Positions 45,524 to 55,242 of a stretch of DNA of 64,000 nt are shown one piece after another (the stretch's first letter is position 1; the number at the start of each line of letters is the position of its first letter). The translations under genes and the position numbers were made by a program. The DNA comes from CALOBA01 sp942491465 (lineage in GTDB: Bacteria; Pseudomonadota; Gammaproteobacteria; Chromatiales; Chromatiaceae), in contig CALOBA010000074.1 in the NCBI GenBank assembly GCA_942491465.1, forward strand, positions 1 through 64,000, in the 5' to 3' direction. The notes beneath the pieces are model-generated. The model searched no databases. It was not told the origin of the DNA and was given only the letters and a program-made list of their open reading frames with translations.

Positions 45524-47044
45524 TCAGGCCGCATCGTCGCGCCGGGTTGGGGTATCGTCGGGGAGGGACTCCCCACCCTGCCCTGCGGGCTCGGTCTCGA
45601 TGATCGGCGGCGCCGCGTTGAGATCGGGCGCGGGCGGCTCGATGCCGTTGTCGATCAGCTCGGCGACCGGGCCGCGGGAGGCGCGCACGCGGGCGATGCG
45701 CTGCCCCTCCATGGCCAGCACCTTGATGGTGCAGTCCTCGACGGTGACGCTGTCGCCGACCTGCGGCAGTCGGTCCAGATGCCGGAAGGCGACCCCGGCG
45801 ATGGTGGTCATGCGCGGGTCCCAGATGCCGAAGTTGGTCAGGTCGTTGAAGTCGGTCAGCTTCATCTCGCCGGGGACCTCGTAGAGGTTCTCGTCGCGCT
45901 CGTGGTAGAGGGCCTGACCCATGGTCTCGCCGGAGAGGTGGCCGAAGATGAAGGTGAGGACATCGCGGATGGTGACGATGCCCTCGACGCCGCCGAACTC
46001 GTCGAGGACCAGCGCCGCACGGGTGTTGTTGGCCTGGAAGAAGTCGAACATCTCGTCCACGCGCTTGGTGGGCGGGGCGACCACCAGCGGGCGCAGCAGA
46101 TCATCCAGGCGCAGGTCCGTCAGATCGGCCTTGTCCAGCACCAGCGGCAGGACGTCTTCGAGGTGCAGCATGCCGATCAGATGGTCGGTGCGGGTGCGGA
46201 ACACCGGCACCCGCGAGTGGCGCAGGCCCTGGAAGCGCTCCAGGGCCTCGGGCAGCGGGCTGTCGCCGTCGATGAAGGCGACGCGGGTGCGCGGGGTCAT
46301 GATCTCGACGATCTCGGTGGCGCCGGCGTCGAGCAAGTGATAGATCAGCGTGCGCTCGCTGGCGTGCAGCTCGCCCTCGTTGGCGATCTCATCGACAATG
46401 GTGCGGAACTCGTCGATCTGCAGGATGTTCTCCGGCGCCTTCTCGGGGCCGACGATCCAGGTGGTCACCCGGTCCGAGACCGTGCGCAGGACCAGCCGCA
46501 GCGGCGTGACCAGCCGCACCCAGATCGTCATCGGCCCGGCGACGATGCCGGCGCTGACGCCCACCGGGTTGGACATGGCGATGGTCTTCGGCGTCACCTC
46601 GCCGAACAGCAGCAACAGCGGCACCATAACGATGACGTTGATGACTGCGCCGCGCTCCTCGCCGTAGAGCGTCACCAGGATGCCGGTCATGTTCGCCACC
46701 GCGGCGATGTTGACGATCTGGTTGCCGCAGAGCACCGAGATGATCAGCCGCCGCGGCTGATCGAGCAGGGCCTGCAGCGCAGCGACGCGCGGGTGCTGGC
46801 GCCGGCGCAACTGCTGCAGATCGAGGCGCGAGAGCGAGAACAGCGCCGTCTCGGAGCCCGCAAAGAACGCCGAGCCCACCAGCAGCACCACCTGCAGGGC
46901 GATGCGCGCCAGCATGTCCGGGTCGGCGAGGTGGGTCGGGTCGAAGGCGAAGTAGGCATGCAGGTCCGCCCACCACTGCGCCGGCATGACCAGCAGCCCG
47001 GCCAGAAGGCCAGTGGGGTCAGACCCGATGGATGTCTCGTTCAA
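45524..47044 (-). CDS. CNNM/CorC-type membrane protein, second copy
   Basis: A 506-residue paralogue of the protein at 43558 with the same order: N-terminal TM domain (GSAFFAGSETALFSLSRLDL, LLLFGEVTPKTIAMSNP), CBS pair (SRVPVFRTRTDHLIGMLHLE, AALVLDEFGGVEGIVTIRD) and CorC_HlyC domain ending with a Pro/Asp-rich tail. It has about 45 extra residues at the N-terminus. Two CNNM genes in a row around a coiled-coil protein suggest a divalent-cation export or sensing cluster. Confidence 0.9.
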   Translation of the reverse strand: MNETSIGSDPTGLLAGLLVMPAQWWADLHAYFAFDPTHLADPDMLARIALQVVLLVGSAFFAGSETALFSLSRLDLQQLRRRQHPRVAALQALLDQPRRLIISVLCGNQIVNIAAVANMTGILVTLYGEERGAVINVIVMVPLLLLFGEVTPKTIAMSNPVGVSAGIVAGPMTIWVRLVTPLRLVLRTVSDRVTTWIVGPEKAPENILQIDEFRTIVDEIANEGELHASERTLIYHLLDAGATEIVEIMTPRTRVAFIDGDSPLPEALERFQGLRHSRVPVFRTRTDHLIGMLHLEDVLPLVLDKADLTDLRLDDLLRPLVVAPPTKRVDEMFDFFQANNTRAALVLDEFGGVEGIVTIRDVLTFIFGHLSGETMGQALYHERDENLYEVPGEMKLTDFNDLTNFGIWDPRMTTIAGVAFRHLDRLPQVGDSVTVEDCTIKVLAMEGQRIARVRASRGPVAELIDNGIEPPAPDLNAAPPIIETEPAGQGGESLPDDTPTRRDDAA

Positions 47045-47248
47045 TGGGTGCCCTGATACTGGCCGATTGGGGCCGACAGACTACCCGACGGCTGCGGGTC
47101 GGGCAATTGCGGCGATCGGCCACGGGCTTCGAGCCGCTGGCGATTTCCGGATGTCGAACTAGACAAGACCTGTTCAAACCCCATTGCAATGCCCGGACAA
47201 GGACACGATATCCCCGCTATCTCCAGGTTTGACACGGAAACAGATGCT

Positions 47249-48022
47249 ATGAGTACCGCACACCTCACCGCCCCAGACATCGACCCCAACGAGGTCGCCT
47301 ATTTCGAGCGCCTGGCCCACCGCTGGTGGGACGACCAAGGCCCGTTTTGGCCCCTGCACAAGCTCAACAGCTTCCGCGCCGACTTCATCCGCAACCACCT
47401 CTGCCGCATCTTCGCCCGCGACGCCGCCGCCGAGCGCCCGCTGGAGGGTCTGCGGCTGCTCGACATCGGCTGCGGCGGCGGCATCCTGGCCGAGTCCATG
47501 GCCCGCCTCGGCGCCGAGGTCACCGGCATCGAGATCACCGACAAGAACGTCCGCGTCGCCGAGATCCACGCCGCCTGGAGCGGCCTCGGCATCGACTACC
47601 GCCTGACCACCGTCGACCAGCTGGCCGAGTCCGGCGAGACCTTCGATGTGGTCCTGAACATGGAGGTGGTCGAGCACGTCGAGAACCTACCCGGCTTTCT
47701 CGCCTCCTGCGGCCGGCTGATCCGTCCGAGCGGGGTCATGGTGGTCGCCAGCATCAACCGCACCTGGGCCGCCTGGGTGATGGCCATCATCGGTGCCGAG
47801 TACATCATGGGCTGGCTGCCGAAGGGCACCCACCACTACAGCAAGCTGGTCAAGCCCCGCGAGGTCACCGACGGCCTGGGCGACGACTATCGATTAGTCC
47901 ACCGCACCGGCGTGCGCGTCAACCCCTTCAACCGCGCCTTCAGCTTCAGCCGCTGGATGGGCGTCAACTACATGCTCGTAATCGAGCGCAACCCGATCAT
48001 GGGTAACGGAGCAGGCCGATGA
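47249..48022 (+). CDS. ubiG: Ubiquinone biosynthesis O-methyltransferase UbiG
   Basis: A 257-residue SAM-dependent methyltransferase: EVAYFERLAHRWWDDQGPFW is the UbiG N-terminus, LLDIGCGGGILAESMARLGA the SAM loop, VVLNMEVVEHVENLPGFLAS the post-motif. It performs both O-methylations of ubiquinone synthesis. The ATG at 47249 begins exactly where family members start. The stop overlaps the next start by four bases. Confidence 0.93.
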   Translation: MSTAHLTAPDIDPNEVAYFERLAHRWWDDQGPFWPLHKLNSFRADFIRNHLCRIFARDAAAERPLEGLRLLDIGCGGGILAESMARLGAEVTGIEITDKNVRVAEIHAAWSGLGIDYRLTTVDQLAESGETFDVVLNMEVVEHVENLPGFLASCGRLIRPSGVMVVASINRTWAAWVMAIIGAEYIMGWLPKGTHHYSKLVKPREVTDGLGDDYRLVHRTGVRVNPFNRAFSFSRWMGVNYMLVIERNPIMGNGAGR

Positions 48023-48633
48023 AGATTGCCCTATTCGGCGCCACCGGCGGGACCGGTCATGCACTGCTGGAACAGGCCCTGGCGAACGGTGATGAGGTCT
48101 GCGCCCTGGTCCGCGATCCGTCCAAGCTCGCTGTCGCCGACCCCAAGCTGACCGTCATCCCGGGGGACGTCCTCGACCCCAAGGCCGTCGCCGACTGCCT
48201 GGCCGGCACCGATGCGGCGGCCTGCATCCTTGGCACTCCGCCGGGTCAGGAGCCGGTCGAGTCCCGCGGCACCGCCGTCATCGTCGAGCAGATGCGAGCC
48301 GCCGGCCCGCGCCGGCTGGTGGTGGTCACCTCCATGGGCGTCGGCGACAGCATCGATCAGGTGGCGCTCGCCTTCCGGCTGATCATGCAGATGACGCTCA
48401 AGCGCATCATGGAGGACAAGGCGCGCCAAGAGCAGCTGGTCATGGCCAGCGACCTGGACTGGACCATCGTGCGCCCCGGTGGCCTGACCGACGGTCCGCG
48501 CACCGACAGCTACCAGGCCGGCACCGAAAAGACCATCCGCGCCGGTCGCGTCGCCCGCGCCGACGTGGCCGACTTTGTGCTCGGCCTGCTCGGCGATGAC
48601 CGCTACCTGCGCCAGACCCCGGCGATCTCGTGA
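48019..48633 (+). CDS. NAD(P)-binding SDR-like protein (BVR-B/NmrA type)
   Basis: A 204-residue atypical short-chain dehydrogenase. KIALFGATGGTGHALLEQAL is the dinucleotide-binding loop, RRLVVVTSMGVGDS the following strand, and LDWTIVRPGGLTDGPRT the substrate side. Relatives are flavin reductase-like or biliverdin reductase B-like proteins, and several are used as generic oxidoreductases. It overlaps ubiG by four bases (ATGA), so it is cotranslated with it and may act on a quinone or flavin. Confidence 0.85.
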   Translation: MKIALFGATGGTGHALLEQALANGDEVCALVRDPSKLAVADPKLTVIPGDVLDPKAVADCLAGTDAAACILGTPPGQEPVESRGTAVIVEQMRAAGPRRLVVVTSMGVGDSIDQVALAFRLIMQMTLKRIMEDKARQEQLVMASDLDWTIVRPGGLTDGPRTDSYQAGTEKTIRAGRVARADVADFVLGLLGDDRYLRQTPAIS

Positions 48634-48844
48634 TGCTCCGCCGCCGCTAGCGCAGCATCCGTTTTTCGTCATGCGCCGGCTGCGGCCGGCGCCGCCGACC
48701 CGTCCCGGGTCTGGCAGCCGCAACGGCGCCGCCGCATTGAAGCCGGTCGAGGAAGCGTCGGCACGGAGCGACAGCCGACAGGTCGAGCACGCCCGCCCGC
48801 CGCTCTGGTACTATCGCCGCCTTCTCTGTCGGAGCGAGCAGCTG

Positions 48845-50377
48845 ATGCACGACGATACCCCCTCTGCCCCATCCCCAACGGCGCCAAACGGCCACGGCGA
48901 GGTCTTCGCCGCTGTCGATCTGGGGTCCAATTCTTTTCATATGATCATCGCGCGCCGCGTGGACGGCGGCCTGCAAGTCATCGACCGGCACAAGGAGATG
49001 GTGCGCCTCGGTGAAGGGCTGACGCAGGACAAGCGGCTCGATCCGGCGGTGGCCGATCGGGCGCTGGCCTGCCTGGAGCGGATGGGCCAGCGGCTGCGCG
49101 AGGTGCCGCCGGCCAATCTGCGCATCGTCGGCACCAATACGCTGCGCCAACTGCACCCGGAGGACGGCTTCGTCGGGCGCGCCGAGCAGGCCATCGGACA
49201 CGCCATCGAGGTGGTGGCCGGCCGCGAGGAGGCGCGACTGATCTATCTCGGCGTGGCCCACGGGCTCGCCGCCGGCGACGAGCGCCGGCTGGTGGTGGAT
49301 ATCGGCGGCGGCAGCACGGAGCTGATCGTCGGCGAGGGCTTCTCGACGCTGTGGCGCGAGAGCCTGCACATGGGCTGCGTGAGCATGACCAAGCGCTGTT
49401 TCGCCAACGGGCGGATCACCGCCAAGGCGATGGAGCGCGCCGAACTCATCGGCGCCCTGGAGATCCGCCCGGTGCGCGAGCAGTTCCGCCAGTCCGGCTG
49501 GCTCACCGCCACCGGCAGCTCCGGGACCATCAAGGCGATCCGCGCCGTGGTGACCGCCGAGGGCTGGAGCGAGGACGGGATCAGCGCCCCGTCCCTGACC
49601 CGGCTGCGCGAGGCGCTGCTGGACTTCGGCAGCATCGACAAGATCGACCTAAAGGGCTTGAGCGAGGAGCGCCGGCCGGTATTTGTCGGCGGTGTGGCGG
49701 TGTTGCGCTCGGTGTTTCAGAACCTGAACATCGCCCATATGCGCGTCTCCGACCAGGCCCTGCGCGAGGGCGTGCTCTACGAGCTGATCGGCCTCCCCCA
49801 GCACGAGGACGTCCGCGAGCAGACCCTGGCCACGCTGTGCCGGCGCTACGACGTCGACCTCGCCCACGCCCAGCGGGTCGAGCGCACCTCGCTGATGCTG
49901 CTGGAGCAGCTGCGCGCGCCCTGGGCACTGGAGGACGCCCGCTACGCCGATATGCTGCGCTGGGCGGTGCGGGTGCATGAGATCGGTCTGGTGGTCGCCC
50001 ACAGCCAGTACCAGAAGCACGGTGCCTATCTGCTCTGCAACGCAGACCTCTCGGGCTTCAGCCGCCAGGAGCAGGACGTGCTCGCCGCGCTGGTGCTCGG
50101 CCACCGGCGCAAGCTCCCCACCGGCGCATTCGACAGCCTGTCGGTCGGGGTGCGCGACTGCACGCGCCGTCTTTGTGTCATCCTGCGCCTGGCGGTCCTG
50201 CTGCATCGCGGCCGCTCCCCGCACAACAAGCCCGACCCAATCCTGGAGGCCGACGGCGACCGCCTCAGCCTGCGCTTCCCCAACGACTGGTTGGGCGAGC
50301 ATCCGCTGGCGCGTCTGGAGCTGGAGGAAGAAGCGGCACGGTTGGCCGCCGCCGGGTTCGAGCTGGCGTTTGGGTGA
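48845..50377 (+). CDS. Exopolyphosphatase / pppGpp phosphohydrolase (Ppx/GppA)
   Basis: A 510-residue ASKHA-fold phosphatase: FAAVDLGSNSFHMIIAR and RLVVDIGGGSTELIVGEG are the two phosphate loops, RIVGTNTLRQ follows, and the C-terminal half (RVERTSLMLLEQLRAPWALE) is the HD-like helical domain. It degrades polyphosphate and/or pppGpp; which activity dominates cannot be told from sequence. Length matches the long Ppx form. It starts at the ATG after a 210-base gap from the SDR gene. Confidence 0.9.
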   Translation: MHDDTPSAPSPTAPNGHGEVFAAVDLGSNSFHMIIARRVDGGLQVIDRHKEMVRLGEGLTQDKRLDPAVADRALACLERMGQRLREVPPANLRIVGTNTLRQLHPEDGFVGRAEQAIGHAIEVVAGREEARLIYLGVAHGLAAGDERRLVVDIGGGSTELIVGEGFSTLWRESLHMGCVSMTKRCFANGRITAKAMERAELIGALEIRPVREQFRQSGWLTATGSSGTIKAIRAVVTAEGWSEDGISAPSLTRLREALLDFGSIDKIDLKGLSEERRPVFVGGVAVLRSVFQNLNIAHMRVSDQALREGVLYELIGLPQHEDVREQTLATLCRRYDVDLAHAQRVERTSLMLLEQLRAPWALEDARYADMLRWAVRVHEIGLVVAHSQYQKHGAYLLCNADLSGFSRQEQDVLAALVLGHRRKLPTGAFDSLSVGVRDCTRRLCVILRLAVLLHRGRSPHNKPDPILEADGDRLSLRFPNDWLGEHPLARLELEEEAARLAAAGFELAFG

Positions 50378-50380
50378 GCG

Positions 50381-51007
50381 CTACCCCCCCTGCCCCCGCC
50401 GCGGATCCACCAACATCATCATCCGCATCAGATCCGACAGCGAGCGCGCCTCGAGCTTCTCCATGACCTTGGCCCGGTGGGCCTCGACGGTGGATTGGCT
50501 GATGCCCAGGTCGTAGGCGATGACCTTGTTGCGCTTGCCGCAGACGATCTGATCGAGGATCTCGCGCTCGCGCTTGGTGAGCCGGTCGAGGCGCTGCTTG
50601 ATGTCGGCCAGCTCCAGGGCCTCGCCACGGCCCTCGGCATCGATGGCGATGGCGCGCTGGACGGTGTCGATGAGGGCCTGATCGTGAAACGGCTTTTCGA
50701 TGAAGTCGACGGCGCCGGCCTTGACCGCGCGCACGGCCATGGGCACGTCGCCATGGCCGGTGATCATGATGATCGGCGGGTGATAGGGTTTGCGGGCCAG
50801 CTCATCCTGCAGCTCCAGACCGTCCATGTCGGGCATGCGCACGTCCAACACCAGGCAGCCGGGGACCCTGGGGTCGAAGCTGTTGAGGTAGGACCAGGCA
50901 TCCGCGAAGACCCGGCTCTGCAGGCCGACGGAGAGCATCAGCAGCGCGATGGCGTCGCAGACCTCTTGGTCGTCGTCGACGATGAATACGGTGGGCTCGG
51001 CGCTCAT
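50381..51007 (-). CDS. Response regulator, FixJ/TtrR type (REC + LuxR HTH)
   Basis: A 208-residue regulator. The receiver has acidic FIVDDDQEV, the phospho-Asp55 in CLVLDVRMPDMDG, the Lys in IEKPFHDQ, and the DNA-binding domain RLTKREREILDQIVCGKRNK...DLGISQSTVEAHRAK. It is encoded 15 bases after the sensor kinase on the same strand and is its obvious partner. It ends three bases from the convergent ppx stop. Because soxB lies divergently on the other side of the kinase, it is a good candidate activator of soxB. Confidence 0.92.
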   Translation of the reverse strand: MSAEPTVFIVDDDQEVCDAIALLMLSVGLQSRVFADAWSYLNSFDPRVPGCLVLDVRMPDMDGLELQDELARKPYHPPIIMITGHGDVPMAVRAVKAGAVDFIEKPFHDQALIDTVQRAIAIDAEGRGEALELADIKQRLDRLTKREREILDQIVCGKRNKVIAYDLGISQSTVEAHRAKVMEKLEARSLSDLMRMMMLVDPRRGQGG

Positions 51008-51022
51008 TGGGGGGGTCTCCCG

Positions 51023-53230
51023 CTAGGGTAGCCGGGGGAGCGGCGGGTCGGCTGCGCCATCGGGCTCCACCGCATCCAGGCTGAAGTAGAAGGTGGCGCC
51101 AACCCCCGGGGTCGAATCGACCCGCAGATTGCCGCCGTGGGACTGCACGATCCCGGTACTGATGGACAGGCCGACGCCGAGTCCGTTCACCTTGGTGGTC
51201 ACGAAGGGCTCGAACAACCGCTCCGAGGTACTGGGGTCCAGGCCGGGGCCGGTGTCGACGACACGGATCTCGACCCGCTGTTCGCGCTGGCGCGCCAGCA
51301 GCAACAGGCGCCGGTCGCGCGGCTGATTCTCCATCGCTTCGATGGCGTTGCGCACCAGATTCATCAAGACCTGCTCGATCAGGATGCGCTGGGCAACCAC
51401 CATGCCGACATCGGGCGCCACGTCGCGCTGGGCATGGATGCCGGCCCGGCGCGCCTCCTTGTCCATCAGCGTCAGCACGGTGTCGAACATGTCCCACACC
51501 AAGGTCGGCTCCATCTGCGGCGGCTCCTTGTGGGCGAAGCGGCGGATCTGGCGGACGATCTCGCCGGCGCGATCGGCCTGGCTGCCGATGCGCTCGATGA
51601 CTTGACGGCAAAGGTCGATGGTACCGCGCCCGCCGTCGAGGATGCGCACGCAGGCGCGGGCGTTGGTGCCGATGGCAGTCAGCGGCTGGTTCAGCTCGTG
51701 GGCGATGCCCGAGGCCATCTCGCCGAGGGTGCTGAGCCGGTCCATATGCGCCTGCTCCAGCTCGCTGCGGTGGATGCGCTCCGCCGCCGCGCGCCGTTGG
51801 GTGATGTCGCGGAAGACCACCACGGTCCCTAGGACCTGGCCGTGGTCATCGCGCAGCGGGGTGGCGCTGTATTCGACCTGTAAGCAGCTGCCGTCGCGGC
51901 ACCAGAACACCTCGTCCTCGACCCGGCGCGGGGTATCGTTGTCGAAGGGGGCGCAGATCGGGCATTCATCACGCGGGTGCGGCTCGCCGTCGGCATGGGT
52001 GTGGTGCAGGACCTCGTGCTGGTGCTCGCCGAGCAGATCCTTCGCGGTCCAGCCGGTAAGCCGCTCCAGCGCCCGATTGACAAAGGTGGTCCGGCCTTCC
52101 AGGTCGATGCCGTAGATGCCCTCGGCCACCGAGTCCAGGATCAACGCCTGGCGCAGCTCCAACTGGGACTTGGCGCGGTTCAGGCGCCGGTTGAGCTGAT
52201 TGACGCGCCCGGTCAGCAGGGCCATCACCAGCAGCGCCAGCGCGCCGAGCAGCACCGGCAGCCAGTAGCGGATCAGGGCATCGCGCAGCGTGAAGGTCGC
52301 CGGCGTGTCGTAGGGCCGGCGACGCAGGGCGCGCAGCAGGTCATGGACGGTTTGATAATCCAGCGGCACCGTCCAGCCCGCGTAGCCGCCGGCCTTCGCT
52401 TCCGGGCCGTCCGGGGGCATCTCCAGCAGCGCGACGGCCACGGCATCGGCCAGCGTCGACGAGGTCCCGGCAACGACAGCGAACGGCCACTCCGGGTACA
52501 GGGGCGTGCTGCGCAGCAGCCCGAAGCTCGGATCGGACTTGAGGCTGAGGACGCGAAAATCGCTCAGCTCGATGGCCCCGGCGGCCGCCAGGCGCTCCAG
52601 GATGCCGGTGCGCACGATGCCGGCATCGGTCCTACCGTCGCGCACCGCCTCCACCACCGCGTCGTGGGTGCCGGCAAAGGTCAGCGACTTGGTGTTGCGG
52701 AACGGGTCGATGCCGACCTCTTCCAGCTCGTCCCAGGCCATCTCGAAGCCGCCGAGGGAGCGCGGGTCCACCGCCGTCAGGTGCTTCTGGCGCAGGTCGG
52801 CCAGCGCGGTGACGGCAGCGTGATCGGCGCGGGTGAAGATGACGCTGCCGAACTGATTGCGCTCCGGACCGCCGGTGGCGTTGCGCAAGGTCGCGATGCG
52901 CGCCGCCAACAGCTCCACCTCCAGCTCGACATAGATGCGCGGATTGACCAGGACGAAGTCGACGCCGCCGCCGGACACCATCTGCTCTACGGCATCGAAT
53001 GGCAGCGGCAGGATCTCGAAGCGATAGCCGGGTAGCACCCGGTTCAGATAGTCCGCGGTGGGATCCCACATGCGGCGCGCGATCTCATCGCCACGGTGGC
53101 TGAGCACGCCGATGGTCACGGTCTCCGACTCCTGCGCCCGGGTCGGCCAGGGCAGCAGCGCGATGAACAGCGCGACGAACAGCAGAAGGTGCGGCATGGA
53201 TCGGCTCTCGGCGCGCAGGGGCGGTTTCAT
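51023..53230 (-). CDS. Sensor histidine kinase with PhnD-type periplasmic domain and PAS domain
   Basis: A protein of about 735 residues. A signal segment (MPHLLLFVALFIALLPWP) leads a periplasmic binding domain of the PhnD/TtrS kind (VTIGVLSHRGDEIARRMWDP, NPRIYVELE, VGIDPF). A TM (YWLPVLLGALALLVMALLTG) follows, then a Cys-bearing PAS (HTHADGEPHPRDECPICAPF), the phospho-His in MASGIAHELNQPLTAI near residue 511, and an ATPase with DTGPGLDP and GLGVGLSIS. Starts at 53242, 53230 and 53197 are possible; the last would begin right at the signal peptide. It resembles tetrathionate-sensing TtrS and probably senses a sulfur compound. Confidence 0.9.
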   Translation of the reverse strand: MKPPLRAESRSMPHLLLFVALFIALLPWPTRAQESETVTIGVLSHRGDEIARRMWDPTADYLNRVLPGYRFEILPLPFDAVEQMVSGGGVDFVLVNPRIYVELEVELLAARIATLRNATGGPERNQFGSVIFTRADHAAVTALADLRQKHLTAVDPRSLGGFEMAWDELEEVGIDPFRNTKSLTFAGTHDAVVEAVRDGRTDAGIVRTGILERLAAAGAIELSDFRVLSLKSDPSFGLLRSTPLYPEWPFAVVAGTSSTLADAVAVALLEMPPDGPEAKAGGYAGWTVPLDYQTVHDLLRALRRRPYDTPATFTLRDALIRYWLPVLLGALALLVMALLTGRVNQLNRRLNRAKSQLELRQALILDSVAEGIYGIDLEGRTTFVNRALERLTGWTAKDLLGEHQHEVLHHTHADGEPHPRDECPICAPFDNDTPRRVEDEVFWCRDGSCLQVEYSATPLRDDHGQVLGTVVVFRDITQRRAAAERIHRSELEQAHMDRLSTLGEMASGIAHELNQPLTAIGTNARACVRILDGGRGTIDLCRQVIERIGSQADRAGEIVRQIRRFAHKEPPQMEPTLVWDMFDTVLTLMDKEARRAGIHAQRDVAPDVGMVVAQRILIEQVLMNLVRNAIEAMENQPRDRRLLLLARQREQRVEIRVVDTGPGLDPSTSERLFEPFVTTKVNGLGVGLSISTGIVQSHGGNLRVDSTPGVGATFYFSLDAVEPDGAADPPLPRLP

Positions 53231-53454
53231 AGCATAAAACAATGATCTGAATCAATGATGGTCATCGTGTCATCAACGCAGGCATAATCGCTCGCTTTGA
53301 CCACCGTCAACCAACCGACCCACTCACCATCGATCGTGGAAACGCCCGCAGTGTAGCGGACACCGGACCGATCGCGCAGCGTTTCATCCGGGTCTGCGCC
53401 ACGGCGACGCCAACCACGACGTGCATCATAAGGGCCAGAGGAGAACCGACTCAA

Positions 53455-55242
53455 ATGACCATTTCCCGCCGTGAATTCGTCCGTCTCATGGGTCTCGCCG
53501 GCGCCGCCGGCATGCTGCCGCGCTCGGTGTTCGCCGAGGCCAAGCAGCCGAGCGACCTCTACGAGGTGCCCAAGTTCGGCAACGTCACGCTGCTGCACAT
53601 CACCGACACCCACGCCCAGCTCAACCCGATCTACTTCCGCGAGCCCAACGTCAACATCGGCATGGGCCCCGCCTACGGCAAGGCGCCCCATCTGGTCGGC
53701 AACGCCCTGCTCAAGCACTTCGGTATCGAGCCCGGCGGCATCGAGGCCCACGCCTTCAGCTACCTGAACTACCCGGAGGCGGCGGAGAAGTTCGGCACCG
53801 TCGGCGGCTTCGCCCACCTCAAGACCCTGGTGGATCGCATCCGCGCCGAACGCGGCGACGGCAACTCCCTGCTGCTCGACGGCGGCGACACCTGGCAGGG
53901 TTCCGGCACCGCCTACTGGACCCGCGGCATGGACATGGTGGGCGCCTGCAACCGCCTCGGCGTGGACGTCATGACCGGACACTGGGAGTTCACCTACAAG
54001 GACGAGGAGGTCATCAAGAACATCGAGGCCTTCAACGGCGAATTCGTCGCCCAGAACGTGGCCGTGCGCGAGGAGGCCCTGTTCGACTACCGCTTCCCCG
54101 ACTTCGGCGGCTTCGACGAAGACGCCGGGCTCGCCTTCAAGCCCTACACCATCAAGGAGGTCGGCGGCGTGCGCGTGGCCATCATCGGCCAGGCCTTCCC
54201 CTACACCCCCATCGCCAACCCCCAGCGCTTCATCCCCGACTGGACCTTCGGTATCCAGGACAACCGCATGCAGGAGATGGTCGACCAGGTGCGCGACGAG
54301 GAATCCCCCGATCTGGTGGTCGTCATCTCCCACAACGGCATGGACGTGGACCTGAAGATGGCCTCGCGCGTCACCGGCATCGACGCCATCTTCGGCGGCC
54401 ACACCCACGACGGCATGCCCGCCCCCACGGTGGTCGACAACCCCGGCGGCAAGACCCTGGTCACCAACGCCGGCTCGAACGGCAAGTTCCTCGGCGTCAT
54501 GGACTTCGACGTCAAGGACGGCAAGCTGCGCGACTTCCGCTACCGGCTGCTGCCCATCTTCTCCAACCTGTTGCCGGCCGACCCGGAGATGGCCAAGTAC
54601 ATCGCCGAGACCCGCGCCCCCTACGCAGACAAGCTCACCGAGCAGCTCGCCACCAGCGAGGACCTGCTCTTCCGGCGCGGCAACTTCAACGGCACCTTCG
54701 ACCAGGTCATCTGCGATGCGCTGCGCAAGGTCAACGACGCCCAGGTCAGCCTGTCGCCGGGCTTCCGCTGGGGCACCAGCGTGCTGCCGGGGCAGACCAT
54801 CACCATGGACAACGTCATGGACCAGACCTGCATCACCTACCCCGAGACCTACCGCCGCGAGATGACCGGGGCCGAGATCAAGGCCATCCTCGAAGACGTC
54901 TGCGACAACCTGTTCAACCCCGACCCCTACGTGCAGCAGGGCGGCGACATGGTCCGCGTCGGCGGCTTGGATTATGTCTGCGACCCCGCCGCCGGCATGA
55001 ACAAGCGCATCACCGACATGCAGCTCGACGACGGCACCAAGATCGAGGCCGACAAGAAATACGTCGTCGCCGGCTGGGCCACCGTCGGCAGCCAGGCCCC
55101 CGGCGAGCCCATCTGGGAGACCGTCGCCACCTACCTGCGCGATGTGAAGACCGTCAAGCTGGACAAGCTCAACACCCCCAAGCTCAAGGGCGTCGACGGC
55201 AACCCCGGCCTCGCCGACTACCCCGGCGAGGTGCTCAGCTAG
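53455..55242 (+). CDS. soxB: Thiosulfohydrolase SoxB
   Basis: A 595-residue protein with a Tat signal (SRREFVRLMGLAGAAGMLPR). The metallophosphatase core shows LHITDTHAQLNP, LLDGGDTWQGSGTAYWTRG, ISHNGMDVDLK and FGGHTHDGMPAP, the dimanganese ligands. The C-terminal 5'-nucleotidase-like domain carries LSPGFRWGTSVLPGQTI and ITYPETYRREMTG. SoxB removes sulfate from thiosulfate bound to SoxY during sulfur oxidation in the periplasm. A GGAGA site lies about ten bases before the ATG. No other sox gene is in the window; in Chromatiaceae soxB is often apart from soxYZ. It diverges from the kinase gene over a 224-base promoter region. Confidence 0.97.
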   Translation: MTISRREFVRLMGLAGAAGMLPRSVFAEAKQPSDLYEVPKFGNVTLLHITDTHAQLNPIYFREPNVNIGMGPAYGKAPHLVGNALLKHFGIEPGGIEAHAFSYLNYPEAAEKFGTVGGFAHLKTLVDRIRAERGDGNSLLLDGGDTWQGSGTAYWTRGMDMVGACNRLGVDVMTGHWEFTYKDEEVIKNIEAFNGEFVAQNVAVREEALFDYRFPDFGGFDEDAGLAFKPYTIKEVGGVRVAIIGQAFPYTPIANPQRFIPDWTFGIQDNRMQEMVDQVRDEESPDLVVVISHNGMDVDLKMASRVTGIDAIFGGHTHDGMPAPTVVDNPGGKTLVTNAGSNGKFLGVMDFDVKDGKLRDFRYRLLPIFSNLLPADPEMAKYIAETRAPYADKLTEQLATSEDLLFRRGNFNGTFDQVICDALRKVNDAQVSLSPGFRWGTSVLPGQTITMDNVMDQTCITYPETYRREMTGAEIKAILEDVCDNLFNPDPYVQQGGDMVRVGGLDYVCDPAAGMNKRITDMQLDDGTKIEADKKYVVAGWATVGSQAPGEPIWETVATYLRDVKTVKLDKLNTPKLKGVDGNPGLADYPGEVLS

